This document shows, piece after piece, positions 35,701 to 48,150 of a DNA stretch of 64,000 bases. The translations under genes and the position numbers were made by a program. Each line of letters begins with the position of its first letter. The stretch's first letter is position 1. A model generated the notes under the pieces. That model saw only the letters and a program-made list of their open reading frames with translations, was not told where the DNA came from and made no database searches. This DNA is from Viscum album (Eukaryota > Streptophyta > Magnoliopsida > Santalales > Viscaceae), in the NCBI GenBank assembly GCA_963277665.1, contig OY728120.1, positions 940,589,195 to 940,653,194 on the forward strand, given 5' to 3'.

Positions 35701-38700
35701 CCATCAAAATTAATATTTCATTGAAAATAAATAAAATGATAATGAATACATTCCATAACTAGGAAGTGATAAAAAGTATATCAACCTAGATTCCTTTACA
35801 TCACTCTGATGCGGAACCTATAATGCCTACCTCAGGGAAGATTACTTCTATAGGCCCATAATACCTATGGGGGTTTTCACCCACCCATAACCTTCAATTA
35901 TATGTGGTGACATACCTATATTAAAATACAATCTAATATAAATATATTATATATGTATAGGTATTCTATGTAAGAACCTAATATATGAATCCTTATAGGA
36001 ATTACAATTTATTATAATCACAACTAAGATGAGTCACTTATTTCATTATATCCAAGAGGTTTAACAGCTTTTTTCATTAGATAGTATAAATATCATGAAT
36101 CCATATTATATGGAATTATATAAAGAAAACTAATATGAAATAATGAAAAACATTGAACCACCATTTAATGACCACCCATAAACCATTATTTACACTTTAA
36201 AATTCTAATACCAATCTCTCAAGCGTCCACAATTAAATCTACTACCACACTAACCATCCATACTAGGGAAATACAGGTGATGTCCCATTAAGGGACTTTA
36301 ACTAAGATGAACTTAGAGTACACCACATGTAAATAAACTATCATTGATTCTAGAAACAATTTTATTGATTAATATTGGTAACTCTTGGATTATTATGAGC
36401 CACCATAAGCTATTGAAAAGATATTATTCCTTGATTATAGAAAATGGATGGTTTAACATGTAAAATAAAAAATATAGAAGATAATAATTATTATTTTTGT
36501 CTAAAAAAAATTAATATATCAATTATACATAAATATTTCCATTAAATAACTTGTTAAAGAATCCATTCCCATTGAAAATAATATTCTAATAATAAGAGTC
36601 CTCTAGATGAATGAAACCATCGTTTCAAATAACATGGGGGTCATCCGCAGTGTAAAATATACACATTTTAAATTTGAGGTCCAACCTTGATTCTTATACA
36701 TAAATTTACTAATTATTGAAGTAATACAATATAGGTATGTATATCCCATGAAAAAATATAGTACAATAATAATGGAAGTCTTCACCATGACTCTATATTG
36801 GGAGAAACATCATATACAGAAACTATGGAATCAAAATGGGATCATCCCCTTGTCAAATATTTATAAAATAATCAATGTGGAGGCCCTTTGAATTTTTATA
36901 TAAGAAATTAGACAAGTATTTTCTCCCAATAATGATCCAACTAACATCTATAGAATTAATCTCAAGGGCTTATGTATAAAAAATACGACATATGAAAAAA
37001 TTTCCCAAAAAAGATGAATCAATGACCATAACAGTGAATAAACAACTACTAACCATATAAATGAAACACATGGTAGTAAGGAATTAACACAATTAAAAAA
37101 ATAGTAGAATAATAAAAATCATGTAAATATATAATGTGTAGTCCATTACCTTAAAATCAATTCAAAAGCATTAATCCATTGAGGTCCTCCCAATAAAATA
37201 AATTTTAAATTTCCCCTATATGATTATAAATTTTTATGAATAAATTTAACCTCTTATCATATTGTTTACTTTGTTTCAATCATGAAATGATATGCTTTGA
37301 ATGATTAAATTATATGTATTAGGAACACCACCTTGAACTTGGGGTGTCTCATCCTAAGCGAGGGAAAAACTGAGGTAATGATCATTATAAAATACTATAT
37401 TATATCATTTTACCCTATATGTATATTAGAATTTGTATAATAGTCAAAAAATATTGAAATCATAAAATGAATATGAATTTTACGGAAAAAGAGAGTTTAA
37501 GAGGAACTCATAGTGGATGGGGTGGTCAAGAATAACATATGATGATAAATTGTCACAGTTTAAATACCTATATGTTTTTACAAGTTTCACACTCATGGTA
37601 TATATTAACATTAATTTGGAATATAAATTGATGGATTTACTATATTATGACCCCTGGGTGACTTTCTAAAATATTAATTCACGGTACCTAACTAATGATG
37701 TAAATTTACATCACCACAATGGGTTAGATAACTTGTTCCATAATGTTGGACGACCAACAATATTTAATCTTTCCTATAAAAAATCATAAAATTCACATTA
37801 GTATCACTAATAAGTAAGACTTTGTTGTTTACTTGAGATACCAAAAATTTATACAGGCACTGAATCCAATATATTCATTTGTGGTTTTAGAGACTATTTA
37901 GATATGGACTTCAATATATTCATTGATCAATATGGTTTATTATTCCATATTAATTTTATTAAAATACAACATCCAAGTATAGGCGTCACTCTTTGTGGGA
38001 TATAAATCAATAATATATTCCACCATGCTTCCAGAAAAGTGAAGATGGTAGTTAATTAACTACATAGAATGACCATATATATTAAACCAAAATATTGAGG
38101 GGATCATATCAACCAGATAATCCATAATTAATATAACACCTATGTGATACCATTGTGTGACCAATTTGGTAATGATTAATTCATAAGAATATTTACTATT
38201 AATGATGTTGGAGACCCAATATACCAGTTTTGGGTTATTTTTACATCCAAATCCACCACTAAAACCATAGACCAATCAATTAAATCCATTCATGACCACA
38301 AACAAATGTATTCCACCTCATAATATAGGTTTTGGGGTATTTTATCATTCCTTCACTGTTGACAGACTCAATTATTTTGGTACTATGATTAACAACATAT
38401 ATGAAACAATTATGTTATTTATATATACATTTTTTGATTCATCCTCTCTAATATGATCATCAATAGTTGATATTATTAGTGATATCCACCAGATTTAAAC
38501 TATGATTTTTTTAGTCTATCTGAATATTATATGAAAAGGATTGTTTATATTAAATAATTGGGTTTCAAATCCCTGAAATATTCTAGTAGATCATTATTTT
38601 TTGAAGATTGAAATCTACCATGTCACATTTATATTGAGATTAACGAGTATACTTATAATGATGACGTGGATGAGGATTTCAATCCATAAACATGATTGAA

Positions 38701-39014
38701 ATAACTAAATATTATAGATGATAAATAAATATATAACATGGAGTACACCAATAATAATGTGGAACATAATCTTAATGAATCTGTTTGGAATGAAATATTC
38801 ACTATATTGAAAGTAAATTTTACCCTTAGTCAACATCAATAGTTGTGTCATTATTTAAGATATTTAAAAAACATCATTTTTTATCTACATAAATTGGATA
38901 AAGACAAAGACTATATTAATGGTGTAATTATATCTATATATCCCCCAACACATAATTAATACATGAATCATTATATTTCAGGATGGATTTCGATTTATGA
39001 AGTTCAATTATTGA
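35700..39014. other. AT-rich DNA without recognisable genes
   Basis: It contains short open frames (36603-36788 and 38060-38275, minus strand) without family resemblance, and slightly less AT-rich patches near 35810-35920 and 36170-36330. Because it lies between two retroelement remnants it is probably further decayed repeat, but I cannot assign it. Confidence 0.4.
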
Positions 39015-39779
39015 TGTTCAAAAAACATAATGTAGAGCTACTATATGGAAATATCCCTAATATATAGAACTCATTGGATGATGTTTATTTCCCTCCCAAT
39101 TTAGACCCAATTCAATATGGGTTTATTTTTTAAACATAAATAAATCAATTTTTCAATTGAACCAACCTTAAATCAATTATCCAATTAACCATATCACATC
39201 ACTAGAAGATTAACTAAGATGTTCTATATATTATCTACAAGATAAATCATTTTTTAGTGGTTATCCAAGTCTATATATGAAATTTATTATCTATAAAAAT
39301 AGAAATGATGGAATATTATATTCTATAAATTCCTCCCACAAGGATAAAGAAAATACATTCTGGTGTTTTGTTTTAACCAATTTTTATATTTTTTGGAAAT
39401 TAACCTTTTTGTTGAGGAATGTTTTTGACATAAAGGAAGATGAGGTTGTTTGTTTCAGAATGTTTTTCATTGTCCTGAGAAAAAAAAAGTTTTTTCTTTA
39501 AAATATGTTGTTGATCATAAAATTAGATTCTGATTTTGATGGATTTTTATGTGAAAGGAATATGTTGATGAGTATAAAAGAGTTTTTGGTAGTCCTTTTT
39601 TTGAAGAATCATGAAAAAATGTATGTTTCTGAGGAGTCTGTTGTTATAATGTTTCTCAAGCATTCTAAAAAACCATATGATGCATTGATGATCTTAATGT
39701 TCTCACAAATAATGAACTGTTTCATGATAAATGTTATTGAAGAACTAATGAAATGGTTTGAAGATGTTCAATGAGAAAA

Positions 39780-40330
39780 ATTATGAGAAAATTTGGATCC
39801 AGAATTATGTGGAATATTCAAGGAAAAATCGGTTCCAGAATTATATGCTACATCATATGAAAATTCTTATCTATAATTCAAAGCTATATTCTATGAAAGT
39901 TGGAATATAAATTATATATAATTAGATCCCTATTTTTAAAAAAATGATACCCTGAATTTTAGTCAAATATGAAAATAATGTTTTCATATATCTGAACAAA
40001 AAAAATACTGAAATCAGAACATGATTTGTAAAAAAATTGGAAACTAAATTTTTTGGTAAGAGAAATATTAATTCTAGTAGAAGTAAAGCTTGAATTCTAT
40101 ACAAAACAGAAACTGAATTCTGCACAAATCAGAACCTGAATTCTGAAGAAATTAGAATTGTTTTTGAGAAAATTGGATCCTGAATTTTGATAAAATAAAA
40201 ACCTATTTTTTGAGAAAATAGGAACCTAAATTCTGTGAAAATTAGAACCTAATTTTAGAGAAAATCACAACTTGAATATTGAGAAAATTATAACCTATTT
40301 TCTAAAAAAATTAGATATTATTTTCTAAAT
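39780..40330. repeat. Minisatellite 1 in the copia 5' LTR (about 25-bp units)
   Basis: Degenerate tandem units of the type GAAAATTAGAACCTGAATTCTGA, over a dozen copies with frequent changes. The same array is in the 3' LTR at about 47310-47850. Confidence 0.75.
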
Positions 40331-40620
40331 AAAACTGAACAACTTTTCTGAGCAGTTCTATTTAAAAAATGAACCACTTTTTGACCATGTTTCTAAGAAA
40401 ACTGCTGCACTTTCATAAGCATGATTCTAATGAAAACATAATCTAATTTACAAATATATTTTTGAAAAACTGAAACACATTTCAATGAATGTTTCTACAA
40501 AAAACTGAACCCCATTTCTGAGAATATTTTTGGAAAAAACTAAACCACATTTATGAGAATGTTTTACAGAATATATTAACTATATATATGAGCATGTTTC
40601 GAGAAAAATCACAATCATGA
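40330..40620. repeat. Minisatellite 2 in the copia 5' LTR (about 35-bp units)
   Basis: Degenerate units of the type ACTGAACCACATTTCTGAG followed by CATGTTTCTGAGAAAA, about seven copies. It is directly adjacent to minisatellite 1 and in the same order as in the 3' LTR. Confidence 0.7.
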
Positions 40621-41411
40621 ATCATCATTATCAATCTAGAATTTCAACATTACGTAAATCATGGAGTAATTTAAATTGTTTTAAAGATTTCAAAGATAAA
40701 TGATTAAATGCAAGATATTTAATGTGATTTTGATACATGTGGAATCATGAATGATTTTATTATTTATCACCCCTGTTTTATGAGTTTATTATAAATATGT
40801 GCTCAGATCATTTGCTCATTTATAAATTTTACAAACATGGAAACTGAGGAGTGATAGAGAATTTAAAGTGAACGGTTCCAAATAGATTGAAGAATTTTAC
40901 ATTTAGTGATTAAGGACCTAAAAAATTGGAACCACACATACCATACTAAGAATATTGGTCTTATCCATATCAGACTGAAGATTCAGACTGAGCATATGTG
41001 GAGTAGATTCAAAAATGTAGTTATTCATGTGTTTGGATAAATTTTTCTTTAAGAAAACATTGAAAAGTGATAAGAGTTAGTATAATAATTCCTATAATGA
41101 GATAAATGGTTTATAATATGAGTTGATAAAAGATGTATTCACGTTTTCATTATAGTGGATTTAAATTGACCCAGAAGAGTGTCTATGTTAAAGAAAAAGA
41201 TTCTAAAATTGAGGTTAAACATTGTAAATCATGTTTTCCTTATTTTCTTTACTATTAATTCATGGTTAAGTATTTGTTAAGGGTTTATAAGGAAATAAAT
41301 CTTAATAGTTTGTATGGGTTTTCTATCTTAATGATTTTAATGATATTAAATGTGAAAAATTTATTCAACCCCCACCCTTATCAGTTGTTATTCCATCCTT
41401 GGAACTTCCCG

Positions 41412-41424
41412 TTCTATCAGAGGG
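41412..41424 (+). other. Copia primer-binding site (eroded)
   Basis: TTCTATCAGAGGG just downstream of the 5' LTR. The TATCAGAG core matches the initiator Met-tRNA site TGGTATCAGAGC, with two changes in the first three bases. Confidence 0.65.
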
Positions 41425-41559
41425 AGTTTCCATTGTTTAATCCTTGTCATAAAGAATATAAATTCTACCAATAGTATTTGAATTCTTACATTTTAATGCA
41501 CTAATTTTTATGTTTGGAAAAATATGATGATTCCTTATCTCCTATCTCTTTTCCTTGAA

Positions 41560-42290
41560 TTTGTTGATGATGTTACTATCAGTTTCCACCTATTAAGAAA
41601 GATTATCCTATGACGTTCACTAATTACAAAAATATAGATGTTGTTGGAAGGGCTAGAAATACTATTATCATTTTTTTATCAATTTTTTATTATAATGCTA
41701 TGGGTATAAAAACATAAAAAAGCATGTGGGACAAGCTGGAAAACATTTTTGAAGGAAATACAAATGTAAAGGATGGAAAGAATTTTTTTTGCATTGTAAG
41801 TATAGAGACATCTGAATGAGAGATAATTAAATAATTAATGAATAATTAACAACAGTTAATGAAATTGTGTCAAACATTAGTGTATTCAGAGATGTCTTGG
41901 AAGATTCTACAATTGTGATGAAACTTGTGAAAACCTTCCCAGACAATTTTGAATCTAAAATATCTACCTTAGATGATAAGGATGATTTAATCACTGATTA
42001 ATGGAATACCATTCTTGTTTCTTAAGAAATAAGGGAAGGTATAATTTCTGTTATGAATATGAATGATGTAATGGATTTTGAAGCAATTAGAATGATGAAA
42101 CAACATGAAGTTGATGAAGACGATCCTTATGAATAATATGACAATGAAGGTGATGAGACAAATGAAAAAATCATGTCACTTATATCTATGAACTATAGAA
42201 GAGGGAGAGGAAAGTATAGAAGAAAACAACCTCTCAAATGTTATTAGTGTGGTGGAATCAAGCACTTTTCCATGAATTTTTACTAGTATA
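41560..42290 (+). pseudogene. Copia gag remnant with zinc knuckle
   Basis: SMWDKLENIFEGNTNVKDGK is read near 41720-41780. VNEIVSNISVFRDVLEDS and TFPDNFESKIS are near 41855-41965. These are the typical copia Gag (UBN2-like) blocks, in slightly different frames. The zinc knuckle at 42239-42280 reads Cys-Tyr-stop-Cys-x4-His-x4-Phe, so the last cysteine is replaced and a TAG interrupts it. A basic RGRGKYRRK stretch precedes the knuckle, as usual for nucleocapsid. Confidence 0.82.
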
Positions 42291-43510
42291 ATGTCGGGGA
42301 ATATAAGGACAATTTCAATGAAAAACCGCGATGGAAGAAATGGAACAAAAATGATAAATAAGTGATGTCTTCCAACAAATTTAAAAATAATTCATTTTCA
42401 AAGAATATAAGTATATTGGTATTGATGCTTGAATCTGTCTTAAAAGAAGTTGACTCTTCTAAAATAAATATAAAATAATTCAAAACCTTTATTGTAATAG
42501 TTGGGAAAACATTGGATCTTTAGGGATTAAAGAATATAGTGAAGAATATTATAGATATTATCATCTCAGAACTAAACATATTGCATTTCCTGGGAAAAAA
42601 TAATCTCTAAATAAGGAATTTATTGTACTAAAGAATGATCATGAAGACGTTACTGATGGAATAAATTATTTCATATTGTAGAAGGATAATCATAGACATT
42701 AGATTCAAAGCTATAAACATAGAAATGCTAAACTAGAAAAGTTTATTGAAGATATTATAAAAAAGCTGGAATCTATGGAAGAAGTAGTTAACAAGATGAA
42801 TTAAAAACATCTTGTGTCCGAAAATATATTGAGGAAGATGAATGAAACATCAACAAAGCTAAATAAGTAGAAGATGAGACCTCTAAAATTGTTGTTAATT
42901 CTCATTATGAGAATCATGTGAAATAATCTCTAAGATAAAATTATGTTTAATCTGATTCTTCTATCATTTAAGGTTCTTGAAGAAGAGTTTGGAATTATTG
43001 GGAGGAAATAGGTTGTGAGAAACAAATAAAATCTAAAAAATTTGAAACATCACATTAAGGAAAAGATGGTACATGTCCTGAGAATGTTATGGCTGAATGA
43101 AGTTACCAACCTTAACAATGTTTCTATATAGAGAGATAATTCTTTAATAGAAAATCATAATTTGAGGGATATTTCTAGTGCTATAGAATCTTTGGGAACA
43201 AATCTTATAATTCTTGAAAAAATTTATCTCTACCTGGAAGAAGGTTTTACGAAAGTTTAAGAAATATTGAATGGATAATGAGTAATATTTCTCCCTCAAA
43301 GGATGATGAAAAGGTGAATTATCAAGATGTTAGAAACATTGTAACAAAGAATCAATTAGAAGTTCTATAAGATGTTTGTGGTTGATGGGATATGTCAAGT
43401 CATTATGCAAAAACTTCTCTGACACTCATTCCGAATCAAGTTTCTTATGATAAGAAATAAAGGAATAAATAAAATAAGAAGGTTGATGAAAGCAATTTTG
43501 ATGTTAAGAT
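42291..43510 (+). pseudogene. Long spacer between copia zinc knuckle and protease
   Basis: About 1.2 kb that in the element's direction still has codon-like composition rich in Lys, Glu, Asn and Ile, for example KLEKFIEDIIKKLESMEEVV near 42735-42795, a likely coiled coil. It is broken by many stops. Most copia elements have a much shorter distance between zinc knuckle and protease. It could be an extended Gag C-terminus or an insertion; I do not recognise a domain. Confidence 0.5.
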
Positions 43511-43600
43511 AGATTTGAAATAATTTAAGAGGATCAAACCATGGATTCTTGATAGTGGTAGTTCTTCACGTATGACATGTTATATAATTTTTTTGAACAT
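43511..43600 (+). pseudogene. Copia aspartic protease remnant
   Basis: PWILDSGSSSRMT contains the copia active-site pattern WxxDSGAxxHMT. The catalytic Asp-Ser-Gly is at 43551-43559 and intact. The His of the consensus reads Arg. The remainder of the domain is frame-broken and merges into 43600-43880 without clear motifs. Confidence 0.85.
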
Positions 43601-43879
43601 GTTGAAAATCATGATATAGGCGCAGTAACTATTGGTTATGAAAATTCCGTAAAAACTAAATGAATCTGAATGACCATGATTAAATCAGAGAAAATGAAAT
43701 CTAATGATATATTTCTTGTTGATAGTCTAAAAAATAACATAATTTTTAAAAGACAAAATTGTGATGAGGACCAAAGAAGTAGTCATCAAAAATGATTCAT
43801 GTATAATAAAATGTATGAAAAACAAAAAATTTATTAAAAAAAGAGAATGAACCAGTGTGAATTTCTTTCTAATTAGATA

Positions 43880-44680
43880 ATCCAAAAACTCTTGTTATTT
43901 GAGTTCAGAGGATGAAAACATGTTGTGGAACTGAAGAATTGGACACGTTAGGCAGTAGAACACAAATAATAATTCAAAAATCTATGGTGTTTGTAATTTT
44001 GTTGAATTGAAAATAATAGATGATAATGTTTGTATTAATTTCTAAAAGATAAAAATGACTGAAAAAATTCATAAACAATTTGATATTCAATCTACCAAAA
44101 AACATGAGATCTTTCATTCCAATATGTGGGGGTCGATGTGAACTCCATCAACAACGAGGAATTTATAATTTATCACATTTATTGATTATTTAACAATGAT
44201 GAAAAAAATCATGTTCCTTAATCACAAGTCAGAGGCTATTGAAATGATCAAATTCAATAGAAAAGTTGTTGAGAAAGAATTTGGGGTTTTCATAATGAAA
44301 CTGATAAAAGATAATGGTAATGAATTCAAATAAAATTATTTTGAATCCTATATATGAAATAATGGTACCAAACATCAGTATAGTGGTCCCTACACACCAT
44401 AATAAAATGGAGTAGATGAAAGGGAGAATAGGAGATTGGTGGAAAGGCGAGGATGTATTTTATTTGTATACAAACCTTCAAAATTATTTTGCATAAAACA
44501 TGTTTGTTTTTCATTACAATTTCAAATTAGATGCTTATTGAGATAGAATTCCAACATTACTCCTTATGAAATGTAGTATATTAAAAAAACCCTCCTTGAA
44601 ATACTTTAATGTATTTGGAATTCCGTGTCTTCTTAAAGAAAAAATATATATTTGGGAATATTTGATGAGAAAGCTGAGGA
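43880..44680 (+). pseudogene. Copia integrase remnant
   Basis: The pre-integrase region near 43920-43960 reads RIGHV (from a LGH motif). The core starts at HSNMWGSM (44115-44138), where the first catalytic Asp position is Asn at 44121-44123. FITFIDYLTMMKK and LNHKSEAIEMIKF follow. DNGNEFK at 44310-44330 keeps the second Asp, and GVDERENRRLVER near 44410-44445 keeps the Glu. Stops separate some blocks. Integrase upstream of RT establishes Ty1/copia. Confidence 0.9.
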
Positions 44681-45059
44681 TATAAATATTCATGGGTTAA
44701 TTACAAATGAGAGAAGAAAAAAATGTTTGAACAAACATTTACAAATGTAGGTGGACTCATATTATGTAAAGGTAATTGAATATTAAAGTTCGCTTTCAAA
44801 AGTTGTTGAGATAGCTGGGGCCGAATGATTTGATAAATCCACCCATATTAATGTTTTCTGAAACAAGATCATCATTATTCAAGTTAGTATTGTGTTTAAT
44901 AAATTGATACTTGGGAAGAAACTTTGAGATTTGCTACCTTACAAATTCAGGTTGAATATGAAAAAAATATTTGTAATCAGAAGGCACTATTTCAGACAAG
45001 AGGGATGTTGAAATATGAAAATAAAAAATAACTTATCTCAAATTATGAACTAGAAGCAG

Positions 45060-45700
45060 GTTGATATTCTATTCAACATGAAGAATGGGTGGATTATAAG
45101 AATAAAGAGTTTGATCATATTGACAAGAATGAAACATGGGAACTAGTTCCAAGGACAACAACTAAAAATTTTAAGATAATACTATGGGTGTATAGAAATA
45201 CTTTGACTAACCATGTATAAGTTTTATGAAAAAACGCTAGAGTTGTTTATAAAGGATATGCACAGGTGGATGGTGTGAATTTTGATGATACATTTTCCCC
45301 TGTTTCATGGATAAAAACCATTGAAGTGTTCCATTTAGTGTCTTCCCATTTGAAAAAAATATAGGATAGATGTAAATTCATCTTTTTTAAATGGTGATAC
45401 TGAGGACAAAGTTTACATTAAAAACCTAGTGGGTTTTTACATGATGAGAGTAAAACAAAAGATTATAAATTGAATATTTCTTTTAATGGGATGGAACATG
45501 CTCTAGGTGCTTGGTATTCAATGATTTAAAATGGTTTGGAAAATATGATCTTTTCTAAACAAAATGTTGATAGAAACATGTCAATGTTTGGGGTATTGAA
45601 TTTCTTCCTTATCTTATAATTTCACCAAAAAAGAAAATATACTTGTTATTATCTCATGAAATTTATGCGATTTTATTTTCAAATAAGTTTGGAATGTTAG
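45060..45700 (+). pseudogene. Copia reverse transcriptase remnant
   Basis: EEWVDYKNKEFDHIDKNETW, ELVPRTTTK, WVYRNTL, ARVVYKGYAQVDGVNFDDTF and SPVSWIKTIEVFHLVSS follow each other at about 45080-45350. This is the well-known N-terminal half of copia RT. EDKVYIKNLVGF near 45405-45440 matches the EEVYIxQPxGF block. The YVDD box (expected near 45620) is not recognisable. One or more stops and frame changes occur. Confidence 0.9.
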
Positions 45701-46054
45701 AATCCATAGAATATTTAACTCCAAATTTAGTGAGCACAAAGATGAAAAATATGAATGAAAAATAAGTGTGAATCAATAAGATTTTGGGAAGGTCATATGA
45801 AGTCTTATTTACCATTCAACTAGATGAACTGATATTGTTTATGTGGTGACACTATGTTCCCGGTATCAATGTAATCCAAAAGAATAACATAAGTTTACAA
45901 CAAATAAGATTCCAAAATATGTCAAAGGAATAACATCATATGGGTTATTATACAAATAAATAGCAAGATAAAGTATCATGGTTACACTAATACTGGTTGG
46001 GATGTTTATTATAATGATTGAAAATCAAAATTAGGATGAACATTTTTCATAGGT

Positions 46055-46440
46055 GAATGTTGTGTGAGTTGGCATAGTAAGAAATATTGTTCAGTAACAT
46101 AGAGTACAACCGAATCCAAATATGTTGCAGGTACTCAAGATTGTACCCAAATTATGTTGATTAATGTTTTTTGGATTATTTCAATGTAAATGTTTCTAAA
46201 ACATTGAAGATACATTATGTTAAATAGAGGGAAATTGAAATTTCTAAGAATTCAATACAAAATTCAAGATCAAAACACATTGATATAAAATACTACTTCA
46301 TAAAAGATAATGATTTTATAGGGGATTTTTTTGGCAAGAATACACCTAAAAAAGTATCAAATTGCTAATATCATTATAAAAGAAATGTCAAAGGAAAGGT
46401 TTGTCAAATTGAGGCTAAAAAACCATGTTCACCCCACCAT
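46055..46440 (+). pseudogene. Copia RNase H remnant and polyprotein end
   Basis: CVSWHSKKYCSVT, a stop, then STTESKYVAGTQDCTQIM, near 46060-46160, match the ISWxSKKQxxVxLSTTEAEY block, with the catalytic Glu position retained as Glu (TTESKY). ISKNSIQNSRSKHIDIKYYF near 46240-46305 matches the AxNPxxHxRTKHIDIxxHF end block. It is the C-terminal end of the copia polyprotein. Confidence 0.88.
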
Positions 46441-46492
46441 GTCCTCCTGAACCTCATAAATAACAATCCCCTGTATGCTTTGGATTATATTG

Positions 46493-46504
46493 AAAAGGGG
46501 GGAG
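46493..46504 (+). other. Copia polypurine tract
   Basis: GAAAAGGGGGGAGAGT runs directly into the first bases of the 3' LTR. Its position and purine purity fit the plus-strand primer. Confidence 0.78.
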
Positions 46505-47309
46505 AGTACAAAAAACATTTTACGTTGTAAGATGTTTTTACTTATTTTTTTTTGTGTCTATAGTTGTGGTTTTCATATAATGGGGGAGAGAAAACTAAAA
46601 ATGATAGAGAAAAAGAAAATTAAGAAATAAGGATAAAATTAAGTGGTGGGGGGGTTGAGTAAGGGGGATTTGATCATTATAAGGTAGAAAAACATTCTCG
46701 TCACTGAGTGATGTAAATCCATCCTAAACATTAATTTATCCAGTAGTGTGGTGTCAGGAGAGTGTCTTTTTGAAAGGAAATGTTTTGATTTAATTAAAAA
46801 ACACGGGTTTTGGAAACATTCTGAGAGACAGAAATACTGTTCACATAGTTTGTCAACAAATAAAAATGGGGATATTGAATAACCTTTATGGTGTTTTGTT
46901 CTAAAAATATTTCATATTTTTTATATGTAACCAATTTTTTTGAATAATTTTTTGATATACTAGATGATGAGGTTTGTGGTTGTGGGGACATTTTATTTGT
47001 TGTAGATAATGATTGAAGTTTCTTTTTTTAATGAATTTTCTATATTAAAATGATATTTCTGAATTTGATTGAATTTATTGAAAAAGAATAACGTTTCTTA
47101 GTTGGAAAGATGGTGATGAAGTCCTTTTTATTGCCGAAGAATCCTGAAAAATGATTTTGTTAAAGAGTAAGAAGTTTGAAATTTTCTCAATGATTCAAAA
47201 TAATCAGATATTGATTTATTGATCTTAATGTTCACACAAATCAGAAAAAGTTTCATGATAAAAACATTTGATGAAATAAAGATGATTTTTAAAAACATTC
47301 AATGAGGAA

Positions 47310-47850
47310 GATTCTAAAAAAAATCTGATCCAAAATTCTATGTAACAATCTAGGATAAATCTGATGCAGAATTCTAGGTAGCATTCTGGGAAAAGTCATA
47401 AAAAAATCCTAAGAAACAATATGAGAAAATCATAATCTGAATTCTTAGAAAATTGGATCCATATTTCTATGAAAATTAGATTCTAAATTATGCACAAATC
47501 AAAACAAGATTTTTTCACAAATCAGAACATGGATTTTTCTAAAATTGAAACCTGAACTCTATACAAATAAGATCCTAAAAACTACACAAATAGAAACCTG
47601 AATTCATAGGAAATAAGAACTTTATTTCTAAGAAAATTGGAACCCAATGACTAAACAAATTGGAACATGAATTTTTCAAAAATCATAACCTGAATTCTGA
47701 GGAAATCAAAACCTGAATTCTGAGATTGTCAAAATTTGAACTCTAAATAAATAAGAACCTAAATTCATGGAAAATAATAACATGAATTGTGGGTAAATTA
47801 TAACATTATTTTAAAAAAATTAGAGCTTCAATTAATGGAAAATAATAACT
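47310..47850. repeat. Minisatellite 1 in the copia 3' LTR
   Basis: Degenerate units of about 25 bp (AATCAGAACCTGAATTCTGAG type), matching the array at 39780-40330. Confidence 0.75.
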
Positions 47851-47889
47851 TTTTTCTCATCAAATCAGATCATATTTTCTGAATAAAAT

Positions 47890-48150
47890 TGTACTAATTT
47901 CCTAAGATTTTTACTGATAAAACTGATCCACATTTCATAGAATTAATTTTCTAAATTTATCATGTTTTCTATGTATGCCACTAAGAATAATAAAACATTT
48001 CTCTGATCATGTTTCTACGAAAAAACTGAACCACTTTTCTAGTTATATTTCTTAGAAAAAATGACCAACATTTTTGAGCATGTTTCTGAGAAAATCTGAA
48101 TGAAAATTCTGAGCATGTTTCTTGAAAAATCAGAATCAAGATTCAGTATT
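47890..48150. repeat. Minisatellite 2 in the copia 3' LTR
   Basis: Units of the type AAACTGAACCACTTTTCT plus GAGCATGTTTCTGAGAAAA, matching 40330-40620. Confidence 0.68.

Larger units (their letters stand above)
39015..41411 (+). repeat. Copia 5' LTR
   Basis: It begins TGTTCAAAAAACAT and ends near TCCTTGGAACTTCCCG. It aligns with 46505-48940, for instance GGTGTTTTGTTTTAACCAATTTT (39362) with the GGTGTTTTGTTCTAA region (46890), and the CAACCCCC...TCAGTTGTTAT end. Two open segments inside it (39277-39774) are not genes. It contains two minisatellites (39780-40330 and 40330-40620). Confidence 0.82.

Noticed and set aside
38060..38275. 71-codon minus-strand open segment considered as an integrase core
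   Set aside because: One frame gives a vague VLVVDLD phrase, but no further integrase blocks follow and the other frames fit nothing.
39277..39774. Two adjacent plus-strand open segments (74 and 89 codons)
   Set aside because: They lie inside the copia 5' LTR, have no domain, and are not kept open in the 3' LTR.
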